From: Lineus longissimus
Taxonomy: Eukaryota > Nemertea > Pilidiophora > Heteronemertea > Lineidae
Direction of reading: 5' to 3'
Assembly: GCF_910592395.1 (NCBI RefSeq)
Contig: NC_088311.1
Span: 6,822,501-6,886,500, forward strand
Length of the DNA stretch: 64,000 nt
Part shown: piece by piece, positions 21,295 through 35,300 of the stretch
Layout of the letters: each line of letters starts with the position of its first letter
Numbering within the stretch: the first letter of the stretch is position 1
Position numbers and translations under genes: made by a program
The notes under the pieces: model-generated
The model's database searches: none
Told to the model about the DNA's origin: nothing
Seen by the model: the letters and a program-made list of their open reading frames with translations, nothing else

Positions 21295-23388
21295 ATGGAT
21301 AACTGTATTCACCCTGCCTTCAGACCTTCGGGGGTAAGTATAGTGGTTTAAATCCGGTGTTTTGACGTCTGAATTCGGATAAACGCTTAACGTGGAGTTT
21401 CGACCTTAAGAACATGGCCTTTAAGCCTTGTGCTTGTTATTGGCCACCCAGCAGTTCCCACGTTTTCTTCACGACCTTCTATTTACGTTACAGGGCTCCG
21501 CGATGACATCGGGCCGAACGGATTCTTCAGTATCAGAGGATGAGGACTTACTAACACGGACTAGTTGGGTGAACGCTAAAGTCGCCTACAGACAGATAGA
21601 AAAGGTACAAGAAGTTTCTATAGCGTATCCTCGTAGTGTAATGTGGGAACCTAGTTTCCAGGCTATGTGTAATTCCTGCTGCAGTGGCTGGGCTGCTGTG
21701 CTGAGTGAACACCGTGGGACGGGGTCCCCGGCATGACAGTTCTGTGTGATTGCCGGCGAATTTGTTTTGTGTCCTCCAAGGTCATAATTGCTGCCTCAGT
21801 TCTTTCCCTTGATTAATTTGGCACTTATTTTGAAGAATATTCTTTCAAAATTCTGTCTGTTTCTAAATGATCCCGGACTAGGCCATTTTCTGTAGCCGGA
21901 ACGAAGTTCTAACGTGTACTCTACTATAGCTCGCACAGATGCGAGATCAGGCCGTCACCACGGAAATTGGCTGCTCGCAGCAGTGCGAGTATGGCAAGCC
22001 AAAGCGGAATTTATTCAAGACTTTAGAATTACCATTCAAGAAGTTAAATATAAGTTCAAGAAGGAAATATATGTTCAAGACTAAAATATGTTCAACCTTG
22101 AATCAAATGTTTTCAACCTTGAATAAAATGTGTTCAACCTTGAATAAAATATGTTCAACCTTGAATAAAATATGTCCAACCTTGAACAAAATATATTCAA
22201 CCTTGAACAAAATATATTCAAGACTCAAGTGACCATATTCAAGACGCACGTGACCACAAAATTGATGACGTAGAGCGTAGAATCTGTGGTACTTCTGATG
22301 CGTTCTGTTTCACGACATGATTGATTGCCTGTATAGCCTAAACACTCAAACATGTCAAAAGACAACGAGAATCCGATACAGTGGTGTCGGCCTTAAGAAT
22401 GAAAGGTGAGAGGCATTGCGCATTTTGAACCTATAATTTGCCTGATATGTCTGTGAAACATGTATCGACTCTGACATTCACTCGGCATCCATGTCATGAT
22501 GTGTAGGATTACAGTACATGTCAGGTGTAGGCGGCTAGGTACGTGTACAACCATGTGTCAAAACCTCGTGCGAACAATTCGAGCTCCGAAACGCAACACA
22601 AGTACCATGGGTTCGGGAAAGTCCGGACGCGGGTTCGGGAAAGTCCGTAAAGCATCAAAACATGAGCAACTACGTCATCAATTTTGTGGTCACGTGCGTC
22701 TTGAATATGGTCACGTGAGTCTTGAATATATTTTGTTCAAGGTTGAATATATTTTGTTCAAGGTTGAACATATTTTAGTCTTGAACATATATTTCCTTCT
22801 TGAACTTATATTTAACTTCTTGAATGGTAATTCTAAAGTCTTGAATAAATTCCGCTTTGGCTTGCCATATGCGAGACTAGGCATTTCCATCATGCGCTTC
22901 TATTCTGTGTGTTTGTGACCTTGGGCAAGTCACTTTCTTGCAATGTGCAAATTTCCAAAGTTTGATGGCATTATTTGGGTAAATACATGACGGGCTAACC
23001 TTTATTGGTGTGTCTTATATTATCAGTTGTGTAGCTTCTATTCTGTGTGTTTGTGACCTTGGGCAAGTCACTTTCTTGCAATGTGCAAATTTCCAAAGTT
23101 TGATGGCATTATTTGGGTAAATACATGACGGGCTAACCTTTATTGGTGTGTCTTATATCATCATTTGTGTATTTTCATTCTGTATTCTCTTACAGGGCAG
23201 AGCAACAGGGAATACTTGTGCACTAAAACTCAGGGCGATATTGCAACGACACTTGTTCAATTTAGGATGTTTTGTGCAAAGACACTGTGGGAAAGTTCTT
23301 TTTGTGGGATTATTAGTGTTAGCATTATGCGCTGTTGGATTAAAGACAGCTGACATTGAAGAGGATCTGGAGAGATTATGGGTGGAAG
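21295..23388 (+). CDS. PTCH1: Patched exons 1-3: cytoplasmic N-terminus and TM1
   Basis: Residues 1 to about 115. Exon 1 encodes [13 protein letters not shown]. Exon 2 is Ser/Asp/Glu rich ([10 protein letters not shown]). Exon 3 has the amphipathic [11 protein letters not shown] segment and TM1 (about 84-99, [16 protein letters not shown]), then the start of the first extracellular loop (LERLWVE). Confidence 0.95.
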
Positions 23389-26300
23389 GTAAGCATGGAT
23401 ACCTTTATTCTCAATTTCCATTTTTATATACTTTTCAACTTTCGATTATCAATGTCATTTCGGATATTTCTATCGTTTTATTGTTGAAATAGTGATATAG
23501 TAGGCCTATAATATTTTCAGTTGAAGATATTTCACTTTGACTTTTGAAGACATACACTCAGATGTCTCATTTATTTTTTGCAAAGGAACACTGTGTATAA
23601 TGATGTGATGTATAATTTCTTTGTAAGTTATAGCAGACCTTTTAAGTGCCTGGTTTTCTGATAGCTAATGCTTATTTGAGGAAGTTAAATGAAACTTTGA
23701 ATCGGCCAGTTACAGTGGAACCTCCCTTAGTGGACACCTCTCTATTAAGGACAACCTCTCTATTGAGGACACTACGTTTGATCCAAAATTGGTTATTTAC
23801 ATTCAATTTGACCTCTCTAATCAGGACACCTCTCTATTAAGAACAACACTTGTCAGTCCCAAGGTGTCCTCAATAGAGAGGTTCTACTGTGTTTGCTATG
23901 CCTCCATGGTGTCGTAATTTACTTCATGTATTTTTAAAGCGAGTTAAGGAACTGTGCCTGGTATTTACTTTCTCAGAACCGTGACCCATGATTTTCTACC
24001 TCATCGATCCAATACCACCATGCCCGGAGCACAGTCTGATGAAAAACAGCTAAGACAAACAGAATACCGCCAAGTCAAGTTAACCCTTCCGCAGAATCAA
24101 AAGTTTTTATATAGATCATGTTTTACAGTAGCCTACATAACAGGTTCGCATGTTCATTGCAAAATGCATAAAGTGTTTCCAGCTTCTCCTGCATGTTTGC
24201 AATAGGTAAATACAATGGTTGATGAGGTTGTCTGCCTCAAGAAGTAGCTTGGCGGCCATTTTGACCTGGCTGGCTGGCGGGCCTGCGTGTGGTCCTAATG
24301 CAGGGAAGGCTGATAACATTCCCCGTGGGATACTCAATTGTTGTATGGTTGTATGTGAACATTTCCCTGCTATTACTAGGTTTAGGAAGTTGATAAAAGT
24401 TTTAATAGGCTTGGTTATAGTCTGATGTCAGCTATGGTAGATGTTATCATCCTGTTCACACTTCAAACTTTAAACTCTGGTCAATGGTGAAACCTTTCAG
24501 TGGTTAACCTCTCATATTCATTTACCTTAGCCTTAGCCGAATAGGAAAGTTAGACAAAGATGTCCACCTACAGTCTCACATCGACTCGGGGGCTCGAACC
24601 AGTGTTAGAACCATTTGACTGAAGAGGCTTACGTGTAGAACCATTATTCTGGCTTCATCTACTGCCTAAACTTGTCCAGAGGTCAGTCTTAGAAATAGAA
24701 TAAGATGAACAGGAGGGTAAAGGCATGATGATGAAGTTTCTTGCTAAATTGTATGAGAGTAATTCCTTTACAAAGGTGTGGCTGGTGGTTCACATAGATG
24801 CGACGACTAGCCATGGACACAGACTTTAACCTCGGTGAATGTTCTACCTAAACTTTCACCTTGATTCATGGAGTCGATGCTTCTTAGAAATAGGTCAGAT
24901 TCCAATTCATGGCCACACACTCGCCTGTACAGTGGGCTGGCCGGAAACAGATCCCTTGAGCGTATTGTGAATAGGGAGCTATTTTTTGTCACCAGGGTAT
25001 TGTGCTGGTTCTTGACCATGTTACTCTCTGGACACTTGTCATTCTGAATTAGGTCCAGTTTGCTCACAAATTCATCTGTGGAGGTCTTCAGAATAATGGT
25101 CTTCAGCAGGAGACACGAAGCTTTAGTTCATGTGTTGTCTGTCATGTCCTGGTCCATCAGTGGTTTATTTCAGGAAGCCGAAGGAAACTGATTTGAAATG
25201 GGGACATCTTGGATGATTTGAAATGATGATATCACAGATGTCACTATGCTTTCAGAAAGAATGGGCTATCGTGCTGTTCTTACTCTTAGGAGAAAGCCAT
25301 AATACTTTCTTAAAAAGCCATATTTAATTCACCATTTTGCAGATGATCTGCTGCAGGCCAGTTTTCAGACTGCTCCAAGATACAACCAACATCCACGAAT
25401 GGGTTTCGGACGGACAAATATTCTTATTCCTTGAAGAGCAATGATCTGCATGGTAATGCCACCCCTCAAGGACAGTACTTCAGAGTACACTTCCATGTGT
25501 ACTGATACTGCTTCGAGGGGGCAATCCCAAACTAAAGAAGGCCAACAGTTTGGCCTATTGTGGATGGAGATTGTTGAAGTCTTTCTATAATTGAAAGACT
25601 ATTGTGTGCACAGTTCTTTAGATTGACAATGGTCAGATTCCATCTCATGGTGGGCCCAAGGCTCCTATAGAATGTGATACAATCCTTGTTTACATTCAGT
25701 CTTCAGTGGACTGAATCTCTCCATATTTGATGTACCAGGAATAGATAATGCACAGGAGTGACATGAGGTGGGCTTAATGCATCTTTTGCTGTGTCATCTT
25801 CTGTCCATCTCTCCATCATATAAGAAGCGCAGAATGATGAGATGACAGTGTCATATTGAAAAGCTGCTGGAAAATGTGAGAAATCAGGACCAGGATATTC
25901 CTCAACAGAGTGGATGGTTTAAGTGTAACTCCTCCAACTGTAGAGCCTACAAAAAGAACCTTTGGAATGTGGCAAGATTTTTGGACTCCAAGGTTAACAC
26001 TTAATAATTCCGCTTGCTAATGGCTTGTTTCATCAATCATATACTCTGAAGTGCAAAATATATTATCTGTCTTAGGAGTTGATTTTTGACCACCCAAGTT
26101 GATGAGAAAAACCCACCCACTGAGCTTTATATTGCCTATTGTGTTGTCCGACACTTGGGTGCATGTTCATCTTCAAGTTCTATTCTCTATGATTATGGTC
26201 CCATTGATACAGATCTTGAACCCAGTAATTGTTCAGGGCATGCACAACTATTGTGAGATACTATCAGGATATGGGTATTGGGACAATATTTGACTTAATT

Positions 26301-29300
26301 TTTAGTTCATCATTGATGGAATGGCACCATAGGAATGAGAAATTTTTGTCAAAATTCCAAAACCAGTGTATGTTTTTTCTCAGTGAAGAGTAATGTTGAC
26401 ACTCAGCAAGTAGAAAAATTCAATGAACTGTTGTTAGTTGGTAGGCTGTAAATCTCCGGAATGCCAGTACTAGGTTTATGTTTTGGGTGTTGGTAAAATA
26501 GATGATCGACTTCTTCGTGATCTGCATTCAGCCAACCATATGTATCAATGTGAGTAGGTGCCCAATACACAGGCTGTACCCTGCAAACTTAGTGGATTTT
26601 TACTGGCATTTTACTATCTATAGGTTTTATATCTGAGTAATCTTTCTCCTAAACTGGTTGCGTCTAAACGGCCCTAATAAGGCTAAGGAGGCCAGTCTCC
26701 CCCCAAGGAATTAATAAAATATTTGGGAGTATGTTGATGACAGCTGGTAGGAACCAGTCTGCTCACAGTTAGCATCAACTTCTTGATATAATGGTACATT
26801 TCTTGTTAGGAAAGCAGTTCCTAAACGTCCTAACACCTCAACAAATCAGATGTGTCAAACTGGACTATTTTGTTTGTTGATATGGTATAATGTCCTCCAA
26901 CAGATTGATGAATAATTGGAAAATTAGCCCTTCAATGAAGTGTTCCTATTATAAAGCGACAATTATCATCTCGTTAGCTGCTGATTTAGTGTAATTACTC
27001 AATGAAGAGAGCTTGTGACGATTTGACTGAGACCTCAAGGCAGGAGTCGGCTGGTTTGCATTTTGGCTTTTGGTCAAGATCCTTGTTCATTTTGTGGGAA
27101 AATCATTGATGAGGTGTTCACTTGGCTTTGATTAGCATTATAATTGGCTGATGAGTGTTTAATTCCTTGGATTGCTTCCGAGAAAGATATTTTCGCCATT
27201 TGAAATAGTGGCGCAGTCTGTTCTGGTCACAGTTTTATGACAGTATATAAGGGGCTGTAATTGTTAGATCCTGAGGTCAGTCAGAGGCAGTATTTGCGGT
27301 TTGGCTTTTGGTCAACTCTGTCATTGATTTTTGTGGGAAAATCATTTTGGCAAATTCACTTGGTTGTTGATAAAATGATTGGTTCCTGAACATATAATTT
27401 CTTTTGCTTGCTTCCTGGAAAGAGACTTAGCCCAGTTATTTGCAAAGCTGTTCGTAGTAGCTTTTTGCAGTGAAAGGTTTTAAAAAGATGTGAGGGCGAA
27501 CACAGCGATGAATTGAAAAGTCGGGAGATTGAAATATACAATCTGTGGAAGGAGTATATTATCAGAAATTGGGTTCTTTCGTAATCATGGTCTGCACCAG
27601 AGATCAAGGTGGATAGCATTGTCGAGTTGATGTGATAAACAAAGAGCTATTCTAACCTATCTTTGAAATAGTACACACATACCGCCAGAATGGTTGCCTA
27701 CAACCTGCTGCTGCCGACTTCACATTAGAGCCAACCATATCCTACAAATTATCCATAGAGCACTCGTGGGGAAATTGGACACCCAACTATGTTCCAATTT
27801 AAGTTTTTCTCATTGAATTCTTTCCATCTCGCAGGAAACTTCAGTCTTCACCTTCTCCTGGGTGGGATGCAAATGCTCCAAGGTATACCATTTTCATTGA
27901 ACAGTGTGTCTGTGGGCAACCGTATGCTGAACAAACGTTGCTTGATGTTGAGTATCAATACTCCTACACACATCTTACCTTCTTAAGTCGGTAAAGTTCT
28001 GATAGCCGAAGAATTGACCTGTTTTCTAAAATAATTGATATAATTACCCCAAAATCGATGATGATTTTTAACACCTTCATCATTTTAGTTAGCATACTGC
28101 AGGTAGGAAGTCGAATCACTCACTGGCATTCCAAAGTATTTGTTCTTTCCAATGTACTTTTCCACGAAACTAACCATGATGGGGGAAAACAATGATGGCT
28201 CTGCCGAGATAAGGGTGTTGAACCTTCACATTGCTAATGGAGGAATAATGACCACCACATGCAAGTCAACACGCAATTTGTTAGGTTTAGGAGTGAAGGC
28301 TTGTGTCATGCTGTGTAGTGTTCCAATTATTGGATGCCAAAAAAACCAAAGTTGTTGGAACATCCTTCATATACTGATATGTGTCCTAGGGCAAGACACT
28401 AAGCCTGTCCGTTGCTTCTCTCAACCCAGGAGTATTCATAGGTTATACTGGTTGGGTCAAAAGGTTTAAGTGTTGGTCCGTGAGTTCCCTGGAAAGTTTC
28501 AGTAGAGAATAGGTAATCAGTAGATATGCAGTTTTAAATCTATGTTTCTCTATCTTTGCTACGTAAAGGCTGAGGAAAGTTGACTTGGCAGATCCTGACA
28601 AAGAAAACATCTCATATTCTTTTCTAGTTTCGACCTGTAAAACTATGTCTGACCCATGTGGCTCCTGCCTTATTCTCCCTTTAAAGTATGTTTTTTTAAA
28701 GAGGTGGAACTTATTAGCTGTGATATGATTTCTTAGGCGTTCCTTTTGTTTCTCGTTGCAGATGGTGGCCGGTTACAGACAGAATTAGCTTATACAAAAA
28801 AAGTTTTAGGGGAAGGGAGCGGGACGACGAGTGAAATAGTCATACAAACTCCAAGCATAGGATCTAATTTATTGTCGAAGGAATCTTTTCTCTTACATTT
28901 AAACACAGTTTTAGAAGCAACAAAAATAAAAGTAGAAATGTTTGATAGGTAAGTTCAATAAATTTCCTTTTCTTACGATTCCCCAAGGGACCAATCATTA
29001 AAAGAGTAAACCACAAATTTGAAATGTTGAAGATGTTATTCTAGCTATGGTGAGTGTCCGTTCGTTGCTTGTCCGGGTTATCCAGGGGAAAAAGAACGCA
29101 AGACAGGATTGAGTTTCTTGGTAGGTTTCGTCTGGAGGCGCTGGCGTCCTTCTACATAAATGAGGAGTCTGATTGTTCCTTGCAAGTTGGCCCAATATTG
29201 GCAATAAACGTCATCAAAGTACACTGAATCTTTCACATCAGAGTGTACTGACTGCTAAATGGCTAAGAAAACAGTGTTCCATTCTGTATCCGTTTATTAT

Positions 29301-32300
29301 GCTGGAATGATTTTCTTTGCCACATGCAGTAGTCAAGGTCACTCAAGATTCCTTCAATTAAGACACTTTATTAATTTGTTTTGGGTTAAGCGAGAGATAA
29401 TGTGATGGAGGCGTGTTGTAGTGTGTGTGGTACACTTTACGTAGTCAGTAACAACACTCGTGGATTCCTCACTTCTTCTGCAGACATAGTTAACCTTACC
29501 TTAGGAAGAACTCTCCAAGAATGTAGTTGCAGTACGTGTTGACGAGGGTTGGTTGGCCTTCGGTAGATAATAGTATAGTCTTCGTGGTATCCGGTGCTGC
29601 GCTGAGGTGGTCTAAGAATCGTGGAACTGAACCATATTCTATTGTTGTTGCTAACCCTTTCTGTACTGATTCCATCTTGATGTTATAAATTGTTTGATAA
29701 AAACAGAACCTTTTGTTTCAGAACGTGGAAATTCAGAGATTTGTGTTATATGGCGGGCTTCCCAAGTTTTGATACACCTCTTTTAGATAAGGTAAGTTTG
29801 TTTAGGTAGTGTCGAACATTGGCGAATAGTGATGCCTATAGTTGACAGCAGAATATGTAAAAAAAGAATGGTCTGAATGTTCAATCCTGTAGTACTCCAG
29901 TCATGATTATGGTAGTAGTAAAATATGTTCTTTGGGTTCATTCCCAGTCCTAAGCTGAAATTCTCAGCAAGTGATATGCTGACATTTTGTTCAATTTGTT
30001 CATTTCAGATTGTTGATGATGTTTTACCATGCGTCATTATCACACCTTTAGATTGTTTTTGGGAAGGATCAAAATTACTTGGGCCAGACCATCCAATTTA
30101 TGTGCCGTAAGTACATGAACTTTCTTCATTATCCTCAGCTGCATGACTGCATTGCTAGTGTTCATGGTGACAGATATTTTCTCGTGTCTTGACTGTTTTT
30201 GCTGTACCACATTCTTAGAGGAAGGGTTTTGTAACTCCTATGTCACGTATCTTTGGTGCTAATAGAGAATTGTCACTGTGTGGAATGTGTAGGGGGAAAA
30301 GTGATGTTATTTACACCTTTTCCCCATCAAGTTCAAGTTTAAATGGCGGGCCCTTCTTCTAACCAGAGGGTACCTGTACCCATGTCCCCGTTGCACTGGC
30401 AGAAAAAGTGTCGGTTATCAAAGATGGCTGTCAACACTGCCATCCTAATGTTGTCCAGAGAGAATTGTAGATGTGAAGTTTCATGCAGTTCCTGTAGTGT
30501 TTTGTAAAGAATTGGCCAAGTCTTCCTTCTGAATGGAATTCTGCTTCCAGCTGTTTTCGTCCTATCTCCAAATGCAGGATATGGAGGTACAGAAGCTGTG
30601 CCACTTTTTTCATTTGGTCGCACTCCAGGCCATGAACATAATAGAAATGTGAAAAAAAGCATTTGATAGCGTGATGTCCGCCTAATAATGGCTCATTCAG
30701 TTGGAAGAAAGTGGGTGTTTATGTGGTAGTGGTCCATAGCCCAGATTCCTTTCAGGAGAACGACCTTGGCTGATTTGGACCTCAGTGTTGACAACGATGG
30801 CCTAATTTAGTTGAAAATGATTTATTAAAAAATGTAGTGTTGTTACCTCTGCCAACTGAGTCTAAATGCACTAATATATCTATTAATTGGTGTTAGAAGA
30901 GGTCCACCTATGATCCTGGTCAGAAGTATGAAAATATTTTTTACATCAGCATTTCATTCTAAAGTTATGAACTGCTGTACCCCATGGACAACTAGGGCGA
31001 CAAGTCCAGTTGTCACCCTCTCAACAGACTCCTCCCACCTCTACAGTGCCTTGCTCTTTCTTCTCCTCAATGAATGAAGCAATTCGCTATACTACCATTT
31101 GCTCACACTTTCGACTCAACTTTCTACAGTAACATCCAGCCAGGTAACTGAGCTCAAAGGTCAAGGTGACTGGTGTATATTTTTCTATCTTCCATTACTG
31201 TTGAATGCTAATGGCCACCCTAGGGTTCCTGAGGCAGAGGATAGGTGGTCCAACTCTTTGTTGACACTGAAGTTTCCCTAGGCTAAATGAAGTACAATAT
31301 TTGCCGTGGGGTTGTTAAACTCAGCGAGTAGCATCTTATGACCATTTGTAGGCTTACGTGTTTGTTTCTTGATAGCTTTAAACTCTTTCGATGAAGGAAT
31401 CAGTAGGTCTATCCCAATCACTAAATTTCCCTTTCAGTACGGTGGGTTGATGTTGCAGCTCACAAGCTCCAAAATTCAAATAACTTAAGAAACATATCGC
31501 TACTGCATACATGTAGCTTTAATTGACAACTATCAGAAGCTACACTGATACACACTGGTATGAAAACTTCAAGGATATCAACATTCTACCTGATATTCTA
31601 GTCTAGATGCACTGCTCCCCCCTCTTACAACCTGGTTGTTGGCATTGTGGAACCAAAAGTTATTATCATGTCTCGGCCAGACCTCCTCCATTCTGCCTCT
31701 AGTGCCAGCCATAAAAACGGGTGTTTCCTCTCACAATATTGTCCATTAGGAGAACTTCTTAGAAATCGCCAGACTCTCAGCTTCAATGATAATGGAGGGT
31801 CCCAATATAGATGGGCAAGTAGATAGCGAGACAAGAACCATTTTGGTGCCCCTTTTATGCCTTTTGTGAATGGTTGCATCTCTGTGTTCACTTGTCGCTC
31901 ATTCTCGCCCAGTTTATTGGAATGGCAGTTGGTAAAGGGAGGCAGCAGGTTCTGGCTCCTTGGTGTCTTGGTCTGATTGCGCTGCAGGGTTTGCTGGTCT
32001 CGTAAACTCGTTATGAAATCGTGAGATTGCTGTAAAAGGTAATAAAGCCCTTAAACTTGGAACAAACTTCTCGGATGAAAGGGATTTTACTGTTGGGAAG
32101 CGGCTTTTCTTTGTCTGCAAGTTTTTCAGTCAAACAAAAAAATGCCTCCATACCATCAGGTTCTTGCTGGACTGGAACATCACCAAAATTGCTTTAAGTT
32201 AGTTGCTTATGTCAGTGCCAGTGGTGGCACATATAAGAGTCAGAACTTGACTTGAGTATAAGTATACCTTGCTTTGAGTATAAGTATTTGATCTTCAGGG

Positions 32301-35300
32301 CTGAGGAGCAGGCCATCCAACGTGCAGAAAGGAGCAATGTTAAAGCCTTGAAATAACTTTGTGATACCGGAACAGAAAGTCTTGACCATCACTTGACACG
32401 TGTTACCGTATACCGCCCAAAATCTAGAGAAACTGGCATTGCAAATGATGCTATGCAATGGCACGATGCATTGCTGACCTACGGACAATGGGTGTCCACT
32501 TCAGCCTGGCGGGGCCACACACATATTTCGGGGCTTTCAACCCGCTCACAATGCCAGGTCACTTCTTATAATAGAGTCTGCCCCTTGGCCAGTTCTGCAG
32601 GAGTAGTATTATTCAATTTAGGCTATACCACCATGGACGCGGGTAGTGATGCCATGCATATTGATTTGCAAAAGCTTGAGGAGTTGCTATTTGAACAAGT
32701 GTACTGCTTTTGAAGTTAGCTGACTGCTCATTGACCTCAGGGTCTGAGCCAGACGGTTACGACTTAAGCAGTAAACTTCCCTCAATTTGTTTCATTGAAG
32801 TAATCCTTGGAACATCTGTTTCTAAAGGCCTCAAACTGGATATGTTGTAACCTTAAAGGTGCTTTTCTGTCAAGTGATGACAGGTTAGATTAGATGCAGT
32901 TTTTTGTGGAGCTTCTTTAATGTAGATACTTACGAGGTCATAAGTTCATTCAGAAGCGAACTGCAGTTTAAGACCAGTATAAGGAATAATATTTAGGCTT
33001 CATTGATGATTTAGTATAATATCATGACTTCTTACCAATCTTGAAGTCACTTGATTGCTTTCTCAAGTAAGGTACAAGTAGGCCTATCATCCAAAAAGGA
33101 GGAGAATGTGAATGACCTTCGTATGGGCCGATGTCTACTGTGTATGTCTTTACCCTGCTAGCTGTTCCGTGATCAAATGATCAGATGATTTTTCATCATC
33201 TCCACCATTTAAGGGTGAGCATTGACTTCTTATTGTAGTAAAACTCTGAGGCGTTTCGAAGCAGGTATTTGAGAAGCCAAGAACTCTATTTGTTGGCCAT
33301 GGCCCAGCTCACCTTGGTGGATGTTTTAGCTCATCGAGCTGGAGGTCCTCAGGTAGACTGTCAGCATGTGGCTGGCTTTACTGCCTTATTCTTTTCATAC
33401 TGTAAGAAGGCTGACATGCCCTTGGCTGTGTAGCATGGGTATATTCATTTGTTTCAGTTTCACCCTTGAGTTTCACCCTGAATCGGCCATATGGCTTGGC
33501 AGACCCATCTTTTCGAAACAAAGGCAGTCCCTCCTGTCCGGTTCACAATCTTTCAACTCTTTCCTCACCCAAATCAATTACCCCTGTCTGCGGTTGCCAA
33601 GTCACACAGATAGATAGGCCTACCTTGTGTACTGTGCATTAGGCAGCTGAGACCCAAGTCACAGCTTTGTCTGAGGTAGGACTTTTTCTGATATTCACTG
33701 GCACCATTGTGAGATGCTGTTGACCTGCCATGCCTGACTTCTAAAAAGGCTCAACACAGTGCCTTGCTCAAGTTTGGGGAGAGCATGATCACTTATGATA
33801 TTGGCCTGCCAGTGTACTTTCCAGCATATATCATGAGGCTTTCTCTTCATATCTATGTGGAGCACTAAAGCATGGCTTGATATATCTCCATGTACTCCAA
33901 ACAACATCCGTGCATCTGGGTGGTCTCACTTGGCTGATGTAAACACTAGTCTCGTATGTCTTGTGGGTAGATTGTAGCCTATATGATTACTCTGGCTCAA
34001 TGAAGTGCTTTGCTTATCCTAGGTGAAATATAAAGGGACCACATCATGATGAGAATTAAAGGAACACTCTCACACTTGTCACCCAATCAGGAAATATAGA
34101 GGATGAATCTGAACTGATTGGGTTGGCTGTGGATGTCTCATCCAGGTAGCTCCATCTCTGATAGTGCACTGTACAATAATGCAGCATATCTTGTCTATCT
34201 ATTAACATGTACGTGTTTATCCTATCTTTGCAGGGGTCACAGTGGTCAGATTTGGTGGACCAACTTAAATCCAATGAAGATATTGGCTGGTTTAAAAACC
34301 TTTAACTTTCCTTTCAGTCAGTTTGAGGAATTAATGAATAGAGTAAGTATGTTATTGGATCTGAATTATTTACCAACATTAAAATGAAAGTTGTCTGCAT
34401 GTATCTCTTGCCACCTTGGAAATAATGGAAGAGAATGTAGCATATAGCGTAATACTCCTGGAGCATCAAAATGCATCAGATATCATTTCATTTAAGTTGT
34501 CTTTTAACAGCACACATTCTCTACCTTGGATCTTAGGGTTGCTCTATGGTAAAATCTTAAACTTGCACCTGAAAATTCCCTTCATCTTTATCTTTGTGGA
34601 TGTGCCAAAGCTAAACCTCCTTTCGAATTGATTTCAGGCGGGTATTGACAGTGCTTATCAGGAAAAACCTTGTATAGATCCACATGATGTCATGTGTCCT
34701 GTTACGGCACCTAATTTTCAAACAAAAAAGGTAAGCAGTTTCTGTTCATCTGAATCGAATATAAAAAATGTTGCAGTTACCAAGATGATCAGCAATCCAA
34801 ATGTCTGTGGTTCGAATCCCAGTCAAGGCAACTTGGATTTCCTGTAGGTAAGTTGAAAATGAAATCAATTTGCGCAACATGGCTGCCTTACTGGAAATCA
34901 TAGTATTACAGGCAGCTATAAGATAAAATGTTTATCCAAAGTGGAGACTAGATTAAAGGGTCAAAAGTAAATTAAAAGACATTGCGATATCCTCCAGAAA
35001 TTGACTGTAAAACCATTTGTTTTCGTATTTGTTTCATTGTTTCCATGTCTTCTCTTCAGGTTCCTGATATTGGTGCTGAATTAACAAACGGGTGCACAGG
35101 GTTTGCCTCCAAGTATTTACGATGGAACGAAGACCTTATTGTTGGAGGGATAGAGAAAAATAGAACCGGGCACATAGTCAGGTAAGTAAATCATGCCTGT
35201 AGGTGTCATCAAAATGGTAAGAATGGATGAATATGAGATGTAAAAAAAGTAGCATTTTCATGATGAGTGATATGAAAAAGGGACTTTCTAACTTTCATCA

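Larger units (their letters stand above)
23389..28761. other. Patched intron 3
   Basis: 5.4 kb with no exon-like frames. It contains a MITE (23713-23889), a SINE relic (24530-24640), a GLI site (26088-26096), a diverged duplicated segment (about 27000-27440) and SINE-like sequence (about 28380-28470). Confidence 0.7.

Noticed and set aside
22496-22918. 140-codon ORF
   Set aside because: Most of it lies in the right arm of the 880-bp foldback element and repeats EYILFKV-like units.
24807-25067. 86-codon minus-strand ORF
   Set aside because: Inside Patched intron 3, no recognisable domain, promoter or splice context.
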